From Pleurodeles waltl (Eukaryota; Chordata; Amphibia; Caudata; Salamandridae), in contig NC_090445.1 in NCBI RefSeq assembly GCF_031143425.1, positions 818,932,817 to 818,996,816 of the forward strand: a DNA stretch of 64,000 bases. Reading direction: 5' to 3'. The position numbers and the translations under genes are program-made. Under the pieces are notes generated by a model that saw only the letters and a list, made by a program, of their open reading frames with translations, had not been told where the DNA came from and ran no database searches. Shown one piece after another: positions 1-10,946 of the stretch; position 1 is the first letter of the stretch; each line of letters begins with the position of its first letter.

Positions 1-2586
1 ACTACAAATGTGATGCCTATCATACAACGGTCACATACACACACAATGTAAATGACTGACATCCTGTACAGTTCACCTTTGAAGGGCAATAGCTGAGGAC
101 CACACCTATTACACACATACATGTTGGAAACATGGTTCATCGCAGCATGTGGCACACAACTAAAACACCATCACTCAACTAGGGGAAAACAGGACTCATA
201 CATCAGGCAGTTGACATGCTTTTGCTTCAGGAACAGGAATGTATGACCAGACCCTTGACAGCAGTAGGTCCAACTACATACAATCTTTGTAAAGACTATC
301 TGTCACTAGAGTTACACTTAAGCAGAACATACACAGCACAAGTGCCACACATATGACAAGCATCCAGCACATCACATCCCATCTACATGTCAGCCCTTTT
401 CTAAAAACCTGACACACCCATGCGCCTGGTCACACCCCACCTGTCTGAAGAGGTCCCTGGAATACAAATATGTGTACCCTGATATTCCCTCATCTACACA
501 CACACACTAACAAGAGTCATCCAGTGTGCCACACCCTTTCCTATGGTATACCATTGTCATAGTACTATCTGACTGCATGGATGTCAGCTCAAATAATACA
601 CTGGCTTGGAGTTTATAAGGCCTGGTATCACCTGTAGATTGCTTCCCGTGTGAAAGGTACTGTAGGCCATTTGAAAGCAAATCTCATCCGACAGGACTTG
701 TGAGACACTGATGGAGGCCACACCAGTGATCACCTCCATGCACACCACCCAAATTTACATGCACCGTCCCTGCTGATGCCTCCTACAGCATAGATGTTAT
801 CATTTTGGCAATTACACCGTTAAGCATTGTTACTAATGTAGCCGTGTAACACTGTATCTGGGTTCATGTGTCACCTTCAAAACAACACAGGACATACAGA
901 GTTTGACACGTCAACTGTCTACTGCTCCCTCCGACCAGTCTTAGTCAGACCACTGATCATGTCAATTGTGAAAGAGCTGGATCCTGATTGACCCTGCATC
1001 CTGTCAGCCTGACTGGCACCTGTCCGTGGGTCACCCTAAAGATTCCCGGTGGCCACATATGGACCACACTTGCTGTTCAAAACCTCTCTATCCTCAGAGG
1101 CTAATTTGTCTTTTGCCTCATCAATGTATACTCAAATACATTGTATTGCATCATCTGACTTTTATTTGTATCATATTTGTTACAGTGCCCTTGAATAGCT
1201 AAATCATGGCCCTTCCGTTGTCTGGGCCTCATTAATGCCTAAACTACAAAGTGTGATAGTGTACCTGGCCCATAGCGTTTGATGGTGTACGTGGCCTCCA
1301 GCAGAACCAGCAACCTCAGATAATGTCCATGAAAAGTCTACACATTTTAGGACCCTGACAGTTCACACGCTGAGTAACATTGTCCAAATAATAGAGATGG
1401 CTCGTGTGTGGTGAATACCAGCCATATTATTCTGCACAGAGGCTATGATGTTCCCAGATGCATTTGGATCCACAGAGGCCAACTTGAGTACAAATGTTGC
1501 AATGACACATGTCGGATCCTGACACCTGAGACATTCTCTCACTCAGCACACCAAGGTTGCCCAGTTGAAAGTCTCATTACACGTCTTCAGTGACAGGGTG
1601 GGACCATCCACGTGTAGGTTACCATGTCCTCAATGACTTAACTCACATTTATCTCCAAAGGATACTCATTAGATACACGATTAGCTGCCACTAACTCATG
1701 ATGAGACCTGGACGTAACAGTGACAACATACACCTTAACAGTTGATACAGGATCAACATTGGACCACACACATGTACATGTACCATCCAATCACCAAAGT
1801 GGTTGCAAGCAGCCTATCACAGTAGTGTCCCAATTGTAACCTAGCATGAAAATTGAAACATGCCACTAAACCAGGTAATCCATTAAGGGCCACATGCATC
1901 AAAAACCTATTTGCTATTATAACATATGGAACTTTAAGAATTTGCTATTTAATCTATGCTAATGGTATGTCTGATTTTTCTAAAAAAGTAATAGGGCAAA
2001 CTTCAAATGGGCAAATGGCATTACTGATTTTCAAAAAGAGAATCATACTCAATTTGCATCTATGGGCCTGCTGCCAATGGTTTAGCATTACAGAAATTGG
2101 GAAAACCGTTAATTAATTTGCAAGTCAGGAACAGCAAATCCCAGGGTGCTGGGGGCCTAAGTCCCCCTCTGCTGCAGCCCAATTAAAAACTTTTTACGGA
2201 CACGTGAAGCACACACATGCTTAAGGGGCATGTGTGCGCTACATGTCTATAGTAAAACATTTTATTGTTAAATTAACTGCTAATTAGCACATGGTTACCA
2301 CCAAAAATTGTTTAGGCGTCAATTGCATTACCTAAATGGCCATTTTGCAATTTGTAATAGCTTGATACATGTGCTCACAAATTAGCTAACAAAGACATCC
2401 TGTTAGCTCTTTCATATTTGGAGAGTCGCAATTAGCAATTATCTACATGTGTGCGCAATTATGAGTAATCTCCATTTTGGCCAATCATTACTATTGCACT
2501 GTGAATGCCTTCCATACATCCTGTAAGGCACATTTGCTTTAGCTAAGCCCAGTATTTAGCATTTAGCACCGTTAGGTAAAGCAAAT
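1..2586. other. No gene recognised; Harbinger-like non-coding DNA
   Basis: No open frame here shows a recognisable protein. Its word usage (many CACA and ACAT steps) resembles, on the opposite strand, the introns and spacers of the Harbinger element to the right, so it may be more of the same element or of a neighbour. From 1883 the sequence TTA followed by AGGGCCACATGCATC resembles the terminal sequence of the GGGCC-type MITEs elsewhere in the window. A partial inverted match ends near 2069 (GATGCAAATT complement, then GGGCC), so a small decayed MITE at about 1886-2069 is possible. I cannot fix its boundaries. Confidence 0.4.
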
Positions 2587-2855
2587 TATGCGACATATTT
2601 ACACGCATACAGCTTGTGCGTCATATTTTTTGACGCACAGGAGTGCAAATAATGCTGCATCCAAATATTTTTTATAATTGGTAAATAATATTTGGATGCA
2701 GCATATTTTTTACCTCTGGAAGTGAAAATTATGCCACATCCAAAATATATTTACCATTTATTAATAATATTTGGAGGCGGCATTCATTTCACTCCTGTGC
2801 GTCAAAAAATATGACGCACAAGCTGTATGCGTGAAAATATGACGCATAATGGGGG
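2587..2855. repeat. Nested inverted repeat (two hairpins inside a larger stem)
   Basis: Outer arms at about 2587-2645 and 2798-2855 are near-perfect inverses: CACGCATACAGCTTGTGCGT on the left is matched by its complement on the right, and each arm carries ATATTTTTTGACGCAC. Between them sit two smaller hairpins, about 2652-2706 and 2728-2783, both built on the word GCATCCAAATATT. The whole can be drawn as a cloverleaf. The GACGC words match the palindromes at the right end of the Harbinger element, so this may be its left subterminal region. It lies 0.4 kb upstream of the plus-strand Myb-like gene. Confidence 0.7.
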
Positions 2856-3269
2856 AAAAACAGCGGCCATGTTATGCAGGATGTGATGTAATAGGATATC
2901 CTGTTTACAGATTCTGTACAGTGGGTGTACTTTCACTTTCACTTTGCAGTCTGTGATTATTCTAAACTGTGTGGCTGTGTGCAGAGTGTTGTCCTGTCAT
3001 TTTGTGCTTTTGTGTCCAGAGTGCCATCTTACTTGTTGTTTTGTCATTTAAGTATTGTTGTAGAATACTGTCTGAGTGTGTGTTGTTTACATTTGTCCAG
3101 TCCAGTGTTGTATTTATTGTCTGTGGGAGTCTGTTGTGGGTACTGTTATATAGGGGATAGTTGGGCTCTTCTATTTGTTAAGTTTACTTTGTATTTCCTT
3201 ACTCCTACTTTCCCCATTTTCGCCTTTCTTCTTTTTTCCCCACTACATTTTCCCCTTTTCTGTGTAGAA

Positions 3270-6200
3270 ATGTCGGGTAGGCCACGTCTTTCCAGGATGG
3301 GTGAGGAGGAATTGGGGGGGTTCATATGGCTGGTGTGCCATTTCCTCCCACTGATGCTCGAGGCTGGGGGTAGGGTGATACAGGGGTATCACACTGAGGC
3401 CCGAAAAGTTCGGTGGGGGAAGGTGCGCCATCACTTGGTGCGTCTGTATGGGAGCCAACGCAATGACCACCAGCTGAAGCACCGCTGGGCTGACCTGATA
3501 TCCAGGGAGCAAGATCGGCTGGACCACCTGGGAATCATGATTGGTGGCCCTGTTGGTGAGTACAGATCATATAAATGTGCACAATTAAAAGCTGTGTAGT
3601 GACATGAGATGATTGGTACACAATCTGCCAGATAAGTTGCTGACTGTGTGTAATGCTGAGGAAACATACAGGGTAATTGATGCACTATGTGAAGGATGAC
3701 AAATGCTAGCAGTCAGGCAGCTCATGTTCTGCAAACTTACAGGTTGCTTGTTGCTTAATGTAATTTAGTGCTGCCTTTGTGTCAGACAAGCGAAACATTA
3801 ATGAGGCAATCATGACTCTACAGGTCACAATTGCCAGTGAAGTATGGATGTACTAACATCATACCTGCATATGTTGACGCTATAGCTAGACTGACATTGG
3901 AAACCCTACATGGTGCTGAAAATGAGTGCTGCCTTCACGTCAATTGATGATAGCAATGTGGCCCAGACATATGTCTCATGTGTGTCTGGTGAGTGTGTAA
4001 GGAAAGTGTTCACGGAAGTGCTATGCCTGTTAGGGATTAATGTGCTCCTTCATATTTTATTGATACATGCCAGATCTGAACATGAACCATTTTTGGAAAG
4101 GAGTTAGGTGCCCTCAGCTAACATCTTAGACAGGTATTTTTTGTTTCTTGTGCCAAAATCCGATTAGGGATGGCAGTCCAAAGGTATGGACTAGGGTACA
4201 AACATCTATGTTTGGTGCCAATCACCATTGTTGGGACACATCAATTTATGAAACTGTAACAACATGAGGTATTGCCAAAGTCCTTGCCCCTCTGTACAAT
4301 GTACCTATCTGTCACAAATGTGTCATGACCACATAGGCTGTTTGACAGGTCATGCAGTCCTCAAGTAACCAGCCTTTGGATGTCTCTCTTGGATGCACAT
4401 GATGAGACGAATACACACCAATATTGTTGCTGCTCACAAATGGAGGTGCATGTTTGCCACCACGTGACAGTCAGGGCCACTGCATGTGTGTAGAAGTGTG
4501 TGTAACTGTAGCAGGAGACCCATCCTATGTAAATGTTGGCCGTGAAATATTCCATGCAGTATGAGCATGTCTGAAAGGGTTTCATTACTTATGTCAGCTT
4601 ACACATTGTTTTTGTAATTGAAATTGTTTGTCAGTGCACTGATTCTGAGCACATTCTTCCTTCCATGCTTTACAGGTGGACCTGCACCGTACACAGTGGG
4701 AGAGGTGGCTCGTTTTGAGGACCCTGACACCTACAGTGAGTGTTGACATGTGTGATATGTTTTGTGTTTGCTGGTGATGTGTGATGGACTCCTGTGTGTT
4801 GACCACATTGCAAGGTGTGATGCGCTGCCCAATCATTTGTCTTGTTCCATTAGTGGGATTTCAGTTCTTAGAAAATTTTGAGTTGACCAATGCTTATCCA
4901 TTTGTCTGATCTAGGGTTTGTAGGCCATTCCTGTAGGGCCCGTTATGAGAACTGGGGTGAGTCATGTGGAATACACTAGTTACAATAAGAGTTGCACTGG
5001 GACTCGTCTCAGACTGAGTCTGCATGTCAGACTCACATTCTCCCAGATAGCTTCTGCAAATGGCTTTTCTGAAGACTGCTGCTTCCCTATTCACCGATGT
5101 ACTGAGTACACTGTAGGTTGAACCTCCTGGGAGCATGTACTTCCACATGTTGTACTACAAGTGTGTGGAACTAGAGTGCAAAGGCCTAGGTGTGCATGCT
5201 ATTCATGATCATGGGTGTTCTTGCTACTCTGTGTCTGTTGAAAATTATGCCTCACTGGAAGTATGTGATGTTGACCTAGGTCAGTACATTCTGACATGTG
5301 TGGGCCTTGGATAGGACAAGTTTAGGTGACTCCGATTTGTTGATAGCCCTTACTGGTGGTGTGTGTGTAGAGCCAAACACATGTTGAGCTTTCTATACAC
5401 TCCTGGGTGTGCATGTAGTTTGGAATTGTTTGTTGTTCTCCCCCCCCCCCCCAAAACACAGGCATGGGTTTGTAAATAGAGTACCTAGGACTGAAGAAAC
5501 CACTATGTTACACATACTTGTGACTATTTTAAAGTTTGTTTTGAACCTAGTGTACACACTCAGGTATGGCACATGAATACTGTACTAGCAAATCCTATTA
5601 CAAATAGCAGACTTTGTGGTTTGTGATTATCATCACATACACTGACATATGTAGTCCAAGCAATAGGCAGAGGATGTGCAGCATGATTGTTAGCTGACAA
5701 CTGTCAGTACTTTGATGACAAGTTATTGCCAGTTGTTACCCATCATGTAGGTTTTGGATGTGCTATGTGTGAGATGACCTTTGTAGGCAGGCTTTCCATG
5801 TACTTCCTCTGAGACTTTCAATGATCTGTATGGTGATATGAGCTGTTACAAGTACAGTGGATGTATTGTCAGATTGACCACTTGTGCTATTTCACACAAT
5901 GCAGTTCCTATGGTAAATAGTTGCCCTTTGTCTTCACAGCTGCAAACATGACACCCCCCCAGAAGCATGAATTTGAGAGGCGGGCCATGAGATACAGACA
6001 CATCCTGCAGGTGCAGTCGGGGTTCCGAAGGATGGCCCGTACATACCAGTCAGATCGGGCCTCCGGAGCATGGTGGGCTTCACCACAGGGTGGCCCAACG
6101 TTGCCCACTACAGCCACCACCACCACAACCACCGGTTCTCCCCAGGTGGCCCCACCCACAGCGGGGACAGTTGTCCCTACATCTGCAGCATACCCATGCC

Positions 6201-6436
6201 CCGGCAGTGTGACAGCTGCAGGACAGTCCAGTGGGCTAGGCTCCACACGGCCACAGAGCACCTCAGCCGGGACACAAACGGCACCAGCACCAACAGTCGA
6301 CCCAGCGGCATTCCTGGCTTTGGAACATAATATGGACCGAGTTTTAAAGAGGGTAAACAATCTTAGCCGGGATGTCAGCTACATAAAGAAGCGGGTCAAA
6401 TCCATCAGGCGGACCCTCCGGAGGGCCAACCTCTAG
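3270..6436 (+). CDS. Harbinger-associated Myb/SANT-like DNA-binding protein, three exons
   Basis: Predicted exons are 3270-3555, 4676-4735 and 5940-6436, joined by GTGAGT donors and TTTACAG/TTCACAG acceptors. The phases agree at both junctions, giving 280 residues without a stop. Residues 1-95 form a short helical Myb/SANT-like region (start MSGRPRLSRMGEEELG; later WGKVRHHLVRLYGS and KHRWADLISREQDRL), the type that recognises transposon subterminal DNA. A Thr/Ser/Pro/Ala-rich linker follows. The C-terminus is basic and looks like a short coiled coil (HNMDRVLKRVNNLSRDVSYI, then KKRVKSIRRTLRRANL). In the Harbinger family a Myb-like partner carries the transposase to the nucleus and to DNA ends; that role is inferred here. 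The first Met was chosen because upstream in-frame sequence is low-complexity and hydrophobic. The frame is intact across three exons, which suggests a fairly young copy. Confidence 0.7.
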
Positions 6437-8009
6437 GAATATCTTTTTCCAATGGACATGATTCCCTCCCCTCCCTCCTCTTTCCTTGTTCTCATAATTA
6501 GTGGGCTTGGGGGATTAGTGTTAGGTTAGTATAGGTTGTTAGTTTAGTTAGTGTTAGGGAGTGGGGTGGGGGGTCCTGATTCTTTCTACTTTTCCTTATT
6601 AAGTGTGTGGGTGGGTGGGTGGGGGGCAATGTTGGGGTTCCTGTGTGTTTAAAAAATATATATATATATATAAAAAATATGAAGAATTTTTTTTTACAAA
6701 AAAATATGATTGTTTAGGATAGTATAGTATGTGTGTAGGTTAGTATGTGTTGTCCTCCATGTGTCCTGTCTCATAATGGGGGGTTGATGTTTAGAACGAT
6801 TCGTTATATGTGATGAGTAAGTTTAGCTTAGGTTAGTTAGGGACAGTTGTGGGTAATGAGTAGTCAGGTTAGATTAGGGTAGGTATGACTTTTCCCTTAG
6901 TTTCCTCTTGTGTGATTAGTTTTGAATAAATATATAGATAACCGTTCACATTATGTGTTAACTGCTACTTGATCATGGCCTTGGCATCAGTGTAGATGAT
7001 TGTTGTTCTATGACATTTGTGTCCTATGCTACAAACAAATACAAACTGAGGTGTAAAATGGCACCTACCCCAGAGCTACCTTGGTAAGAATACACCATTT
7101 GTTTGAACCACCAATCGGAGTTGACATGGATCACAAAGGATTTTTGTTGATGAGTTTGTTTTCTATGTCACAAAGTGTGCTTCCAGACTTGGTATTGGGG
7201 GGACAGTTTTAGGTCTGACTGCAGTGTGATGTTCAGGGACACCTTCTAAGATGAGTTCTTGTTAACACTCTTGTCTTCTTGTCTTCATAACTGACATAGA
7301 TCATTTGTGTCAATAGTCAGCATGATTACCTATTTGGATGTTAACTCAGAAAGATTGATTCATGCTGTGTTTTGTAGAGTTTGCTTAGATTAGACTGCCC
7401 AGTTCTATGTGTTAGTATTGCATGGTGACAACATTTATCAGCCACTATTAGTTGAATTTGATATCCCTTGAGGAAGCATTATTCTGTCCAACACAGCATG
7501 ATGGTGTGTGGTTTCTTACTTCATCAGTTATTCTCCTCAGGATGGGCAGGCTATGATGCAATCCTGGGCACTGTGCAGATGTATCTGACTACATGATGTC
7601 AGGACAGTTGTATTGACAAGCTACATGATTGGAACACAGGCACATTTGTGTTATCTACTGCAAAGTTGATGTGTCAAATTACACAGAGACATATTTGTTG
7701 TGCAAGTGCTATTTTTTCGAAAAGTGCTGTAGTGCAATATGTACATTGTCCATGTTTGATGAGTCCGTTCTAGTGAAATCTTACATTGTGATCCTACAGA
7801 AGGGGTGTAGGTAATGCTACTGACATGCTGGGGTGATGTTACAGACAGTGCAGAGGGATAGGATTTGCCGATTAGTAGGAGAGAGACATTAACTGGGCAT
7901 GCTGACAAGATATACAGTGGTTAGCAGAACAGTCATTGAGTAGAGTTGTTGTAAGACTTGCATTTGACAAAACGCAGGACCTTGGTAAAAGTAGGCCATG
8001 GTGCAGGAA
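6437..8009. other. Spacer between converging Myb-like genes
   Basis: No gene is recognised. The first 550 bp hold low-complexity G/T-rich runs and a short TA dinucleotide run near 6656-6672, followed by A/T-rich sequence that could supply poly(A) signals for both converging genes (AATAAA-like AATAAATATA near 6925). The rest is TGTGAT-rich sequence like the introns of the same element. Confidence 0.4.
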
Positions 8010-10451
8010 CTAGTGCTTCCGGGTACTCTTCCGTGTGAATGTGATCTGTTCCATGTCTTCTTCTTCTGATGTGTGTGTTGCCTGCTTTGTCCTTGTTGTT
8101 GTTGGTTGTGAAGGGGCAACACACACCTCAGTGTTAGAAGACGTCGAGTCAGACATCCCGGTCGCTGCTCCCTGTGACGGTCTTAAGGGCAGTACTGCAG
8201 CAAGGAGGATCTGCTGGTTCTTGAGAATAGCAGCCACATCACGATGGTAGGCAGCCAGGTCGGCCCTGAGGGAGTCATGATTGCATTCGTGCATGCAGTG
8301 GAAGGTTTGGGGTGCGAGGTGTTGTGGCAACTCCCTTACTGCAGTGGTGAATTCCTTGACAGTTTCTTGTAGTCCTTGCAATATGGATGTTAGGGCTTGC
8401 ATAGCTGCTGCCTGATCTGCAGATGACATCATGCACGAACGCACCCCCTCAAGTCTGGCTGCCATAGTTTGCATCCCCACCCGCACCTCCTTGGCCAGCT
8501 CCCGCTGTACTCCAACTACTGTATTGGAGCTGGCAGGTCTTACAACTGGGGTGGTGGGTGGATCCTCTGCGATGGCTGCTTGTTCTGTGCTCCTCCTTGT
8601 GACTGAAGGTGGGGTCTGGAGGGTTTCAAGGACCTTTTGGATGGTCTCCTGGGGAATGTTTATGGGCTCGTCATCCATGTCATCAGGGGAATCTGGGACA
8701 GGCATATCGGCAGGAGATCCATCTTCCTCTGCAATGAAACAGGGTACAATTAGTGTGTCTGTGTTGTGACAATTTTGACATGACGTGCCTGCCTTTTGAT
8801 GAATTCACTTTGTGATCTTGTTTTGTATTAATATCTGTAGTCCTTCAGATGGGCATTGTTTCAGGCCTATGGCCCACCTGTGTGTTACATGTATGTTATT
8901 GAGTTATCAGACTTGTCAGCCTCATTGCCTCTAGGTGTTGCTTTATGCCAAATAGAGAATAGCCACCTTTTTGTCCTACTCGACCCTCCGTGTATATCCA
9001 TTCTCATGGTGAGACCTTTCACTGGCTGTGGGTGTTCTGATGGCCCTGGCAGCACACTTAACTATCAGGACCTGCCCCAATCCCTGATCTTTCACATCGA
9101 CTTAATTGTAATTGACATGTAACATATCCTATGCATGGCAATGTTATGATGTGATATGGATGTTGACATTGTTGATGTGTCCTGCTGATGTTGGGTAATG
9201 TGTGTTACATTGGATTGCCCTGATAGTCGTATCAGTGTCTTATTTCGTTCTCTGACTGTGCAGGTGTATTTCAGTGACCAGTTACATGTGTCCCCTTCTC
9301 AAAGCTGTTGTCTGAGCAGTATGACATTTGTGATGTTACCTTGTTAGCCAGGCACAGGATGGACCCTGACATATGCAGCATGGGTGTGTCCTTAGTGCTG
9401 TGTCGCTCCTATTGTTGTTTACATTGGCTGATGTTTGTGACAACTATGGGCATTGACATTTGAGTGTACTGGGGCCTTTGTCTTGTTTCTGGAGATTGTT
9501 GCAGATGTCATCCTCACCCCCTAATTTAGGTATGTATGTTCCATGGGGAGGTTACTGCCATTGGCTACTTGAGCTGCACACAGATCAGAGGTGGTAGTGG
9601 CAACTGTTGTTGCAGTTACATTGCAGTTGTCAGTTTGGCTAGAGGATTGCTAATAGGGCCCTAGTTAATGTAGGAGATATGTTGGCTGACGAGTGCCAGG
9701 ATGTAAGTTTGACGTAGTGGCCTTCCCTTCTGTCGTGGCTTTCCCTTTGCTCCATCGTTGGCATGACAGCATGCCCCCATGGGACTGTTGTTGGTGTAGT
9801 GTAATGGTGTGCCCCAGCTCATGTTTGTGCAGGCCATGCCCCCCTGCCGTGCCCCTTTACCCATGCCACTCCATGTATATGATGACTTACATGCAATGTG
9901 TAGTAGGTATTTCCCCCCCTGCTCACAGTTGACATTATTGCATTATAATTCCCCATGCGACTTACCCTGCATGTGCGTTGCCTCCTGGTGGTCTGCGCTG
10001 TCCTGTCCTTGAATCCCTGTGACGATCTCCTCAGGGATGACGGCTGCGACCATCTCCTCCATGTGGTCCAGGGCCTCCTGGTGTGCTGGACTCCCCCCTC
10101 CAGTCTGCAGTGCTGTTTCCTGTTCCTGGCCATCTGTTCCTTGGTCCTGCGTTTGCAGTCATGCCAGCGTTCCTTGCACTCGGTGACTGTTCTGCGTACT
10201 TCAGCCACACTGTTAATCTTGTCAACAATTTGTTGCCATATAGCCTCACTCCTACTGATTGGCAACTTTGAGGTGACAAACAGTTGGTGCTGGTGTTCTG
10301 TCACCTCTTTAACCAGGATTTCCTGCTCCTCTGCACTGAAGCGACACTTTCTTTTCTTTCTATAAAGGTCCTGGTTCTTGGATGGATCCTCCTGGCTGAT
10401 TCCTAGTCTGCTGTCATCTTCCTGGGGTCTGTAGTGGCATCTGGGATCCAT
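8010..10451 (-). pseudogene. Harbinger-associated Myb/SANT-like (NAIF1-type) gene, two exons, frameshifted
   Basis: Exon 1 is 10451-9966 (donor GTAAGT on the minus strand) and exon 2 is 8728-8010 (acceptor TTGCAG). Exon 1 encodes a basic, Lys/Arg-rich start and a trihelix-like Myb/SANT domain: FSAEEQEILVKEV, then WQQIVDKINSV, then CKERWHDCKRRTKEQMARNR. Just after that point (about 10111-10120) the frame breaks. The sequence that fits the family (TGGG, then an acidic HMEEMVAAVIPEE stretch) is in another frame, and only that frame has the phase that matches exon 2. Exon 2 encodes an acidic start, an amphipathic middle resembling a coiled coil (VQRELAKEVRVGMQTMAARL) and a basic Ser/Thr tail. Without the frameshift the product would be about 401 residues. 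Its likely role is binding element ends and helping the transposase. The single shift makes this copy a recent pseudogene or a base-calling error. Confidence 0.75.
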
Positions 10452-10769
10452 TTTGGCTCTCCTCTGGTGAACTGGCAGTGTTCGCGGGTTTTTTTGACGC
10501 TATTGCGTAAAAAAACAGCGCATATCCGGGTTGCGGTGTCGTAAATCGACCCACAGTCATTTCCGCCGCGTTAACGTTGTTTTCCTTTACGACTTGACGC
10601 CGCAGTGTGTGTCAAAAATAATGACTCCCACCTGTTGTTTGCGCCGCCGTGCGTCAAAGTAGAAATATGACACCCGCACGGAGCAACGAAATGGCGTTAG
10701 CCGGCGGTAATTTTTTTGACGCAAAACTGCGCCGGCGCAGTTTTGCGTCAAAAAGTATAAATATGGGCC
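10452..10769 (+). repeat. Harbinger right subterminal region with palindromes and GGGCC end
   Basis: This 318-bp segment between the minus-strand gene and the element end is far more GC-rich and CpG-rich than its surroundings. It repeats TTTTTGACGC and GCGTAAAA-type words in both orientations. The strongest structure is a perfect 42-bp palindrome at 10713-10754 centred on GCGCCGGCGC. The element ends AAATATGGGCC and abuts TTA. Such palindromic ends are probable binding sites for the Myb-like partner and transposase, and the segment must also hold the promoter of the minus-strand gene. Confidence 0.7.
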
Positions 10770-10772
10770 TTA
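10770..10772. other. TTA target site beside the Harbinger right end
   Basis: The 3-bp TTA is typical of PIF/Harbinger target duplications. The matching left copy could not be confirmed, although a TTA precedes the GGGCC-like sequence at 1883-1885. Confidence 0.5.
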
Positions 10773-10946
10773 GTGTCTCATACATAAGATGGCAAGTTAT
10801 GTGCAAACGACTGCAAAAAGATGTCAGTGTATTCAGAGATACGTTCAGTAGGAGAACCAATGCTTGAGATAATGGGCTTGCCAGGTGAAAAGGCCCCAGG
10901 CTTGTGTATTTTGGGCAGTATGTATATATATGGTGCACATGGCGTT
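10773..10946 (-). pseudogene. Penelope RT fragment (LPKIHK block)
   Basis: The minus strand encodes YILPKIHKPGAFSPGKPIIS, followed by SIGSPTERISEYTDIFLQSF and then HNLPSYV, a stop and DT. This matches the Penelope RT segment that reads LPKIHK ... GRPI ... S. It is the direct continuation of the fragment at 13884-15300 across the solo LTR. It ends at the TTA that borders the Harbinger element. Confidence 0.8.
10942..10946. repeat. Target-site duplication GCGTT, left copy
   Basis: Five bases immediately before the TGT of the solo LTR, repeated exactly at 13879-13883. Confidence 0.85.

Larger units (their letters stand above)
2587..10769 (+). mobile_element. PIF/Harbinger-type element with two Myb/SANT genes; left end uncertain
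   Basis: The right end is well supported. Subterminal palindromes rich in GACGC/GCGTC end in AAATATGGGCC at 10769, followed by TTA (10770-10772), a classic Harbinger 3-bp target. The DNA beyond that point is in frame with a Penelope reverse transcriptase. The left end is not resolved: a nested inverted repeat at 2587-2855 could be the left subterminal structure, or the element could extend left of the window. Inside are a plus-strand three-exon gene and a minus-strand two-exon gene, converging on a spacer at 6437-8009. No transposase frame is visible, so this copy is either non-autonomous or its transposase lies outside the window. The sequence left of the candidate ends does not continue the Penelope frame, which favours more complex nesting. 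Confidence 0.55.

Noticed and set aside
2925..3269. Hydrophobic Cys-rich N-terminal extension of the plus-strand Myb-like protein
   Set aside because: It is open but low in complexity and T-rich at the DNA level. The conserved-looking start is at 3270, and a membrane-like leader makes no sense for a nuclear DNA-binding protein.
1886..10769. TTA at 1883-1885 and TTA at 10770-10772 as the two target duplications of one element
   Set aside because: The 3-bp match is weak evidence, the terminal sequences align only loosely, and the left flank does not continue the Penelope frame interrupted on the right.
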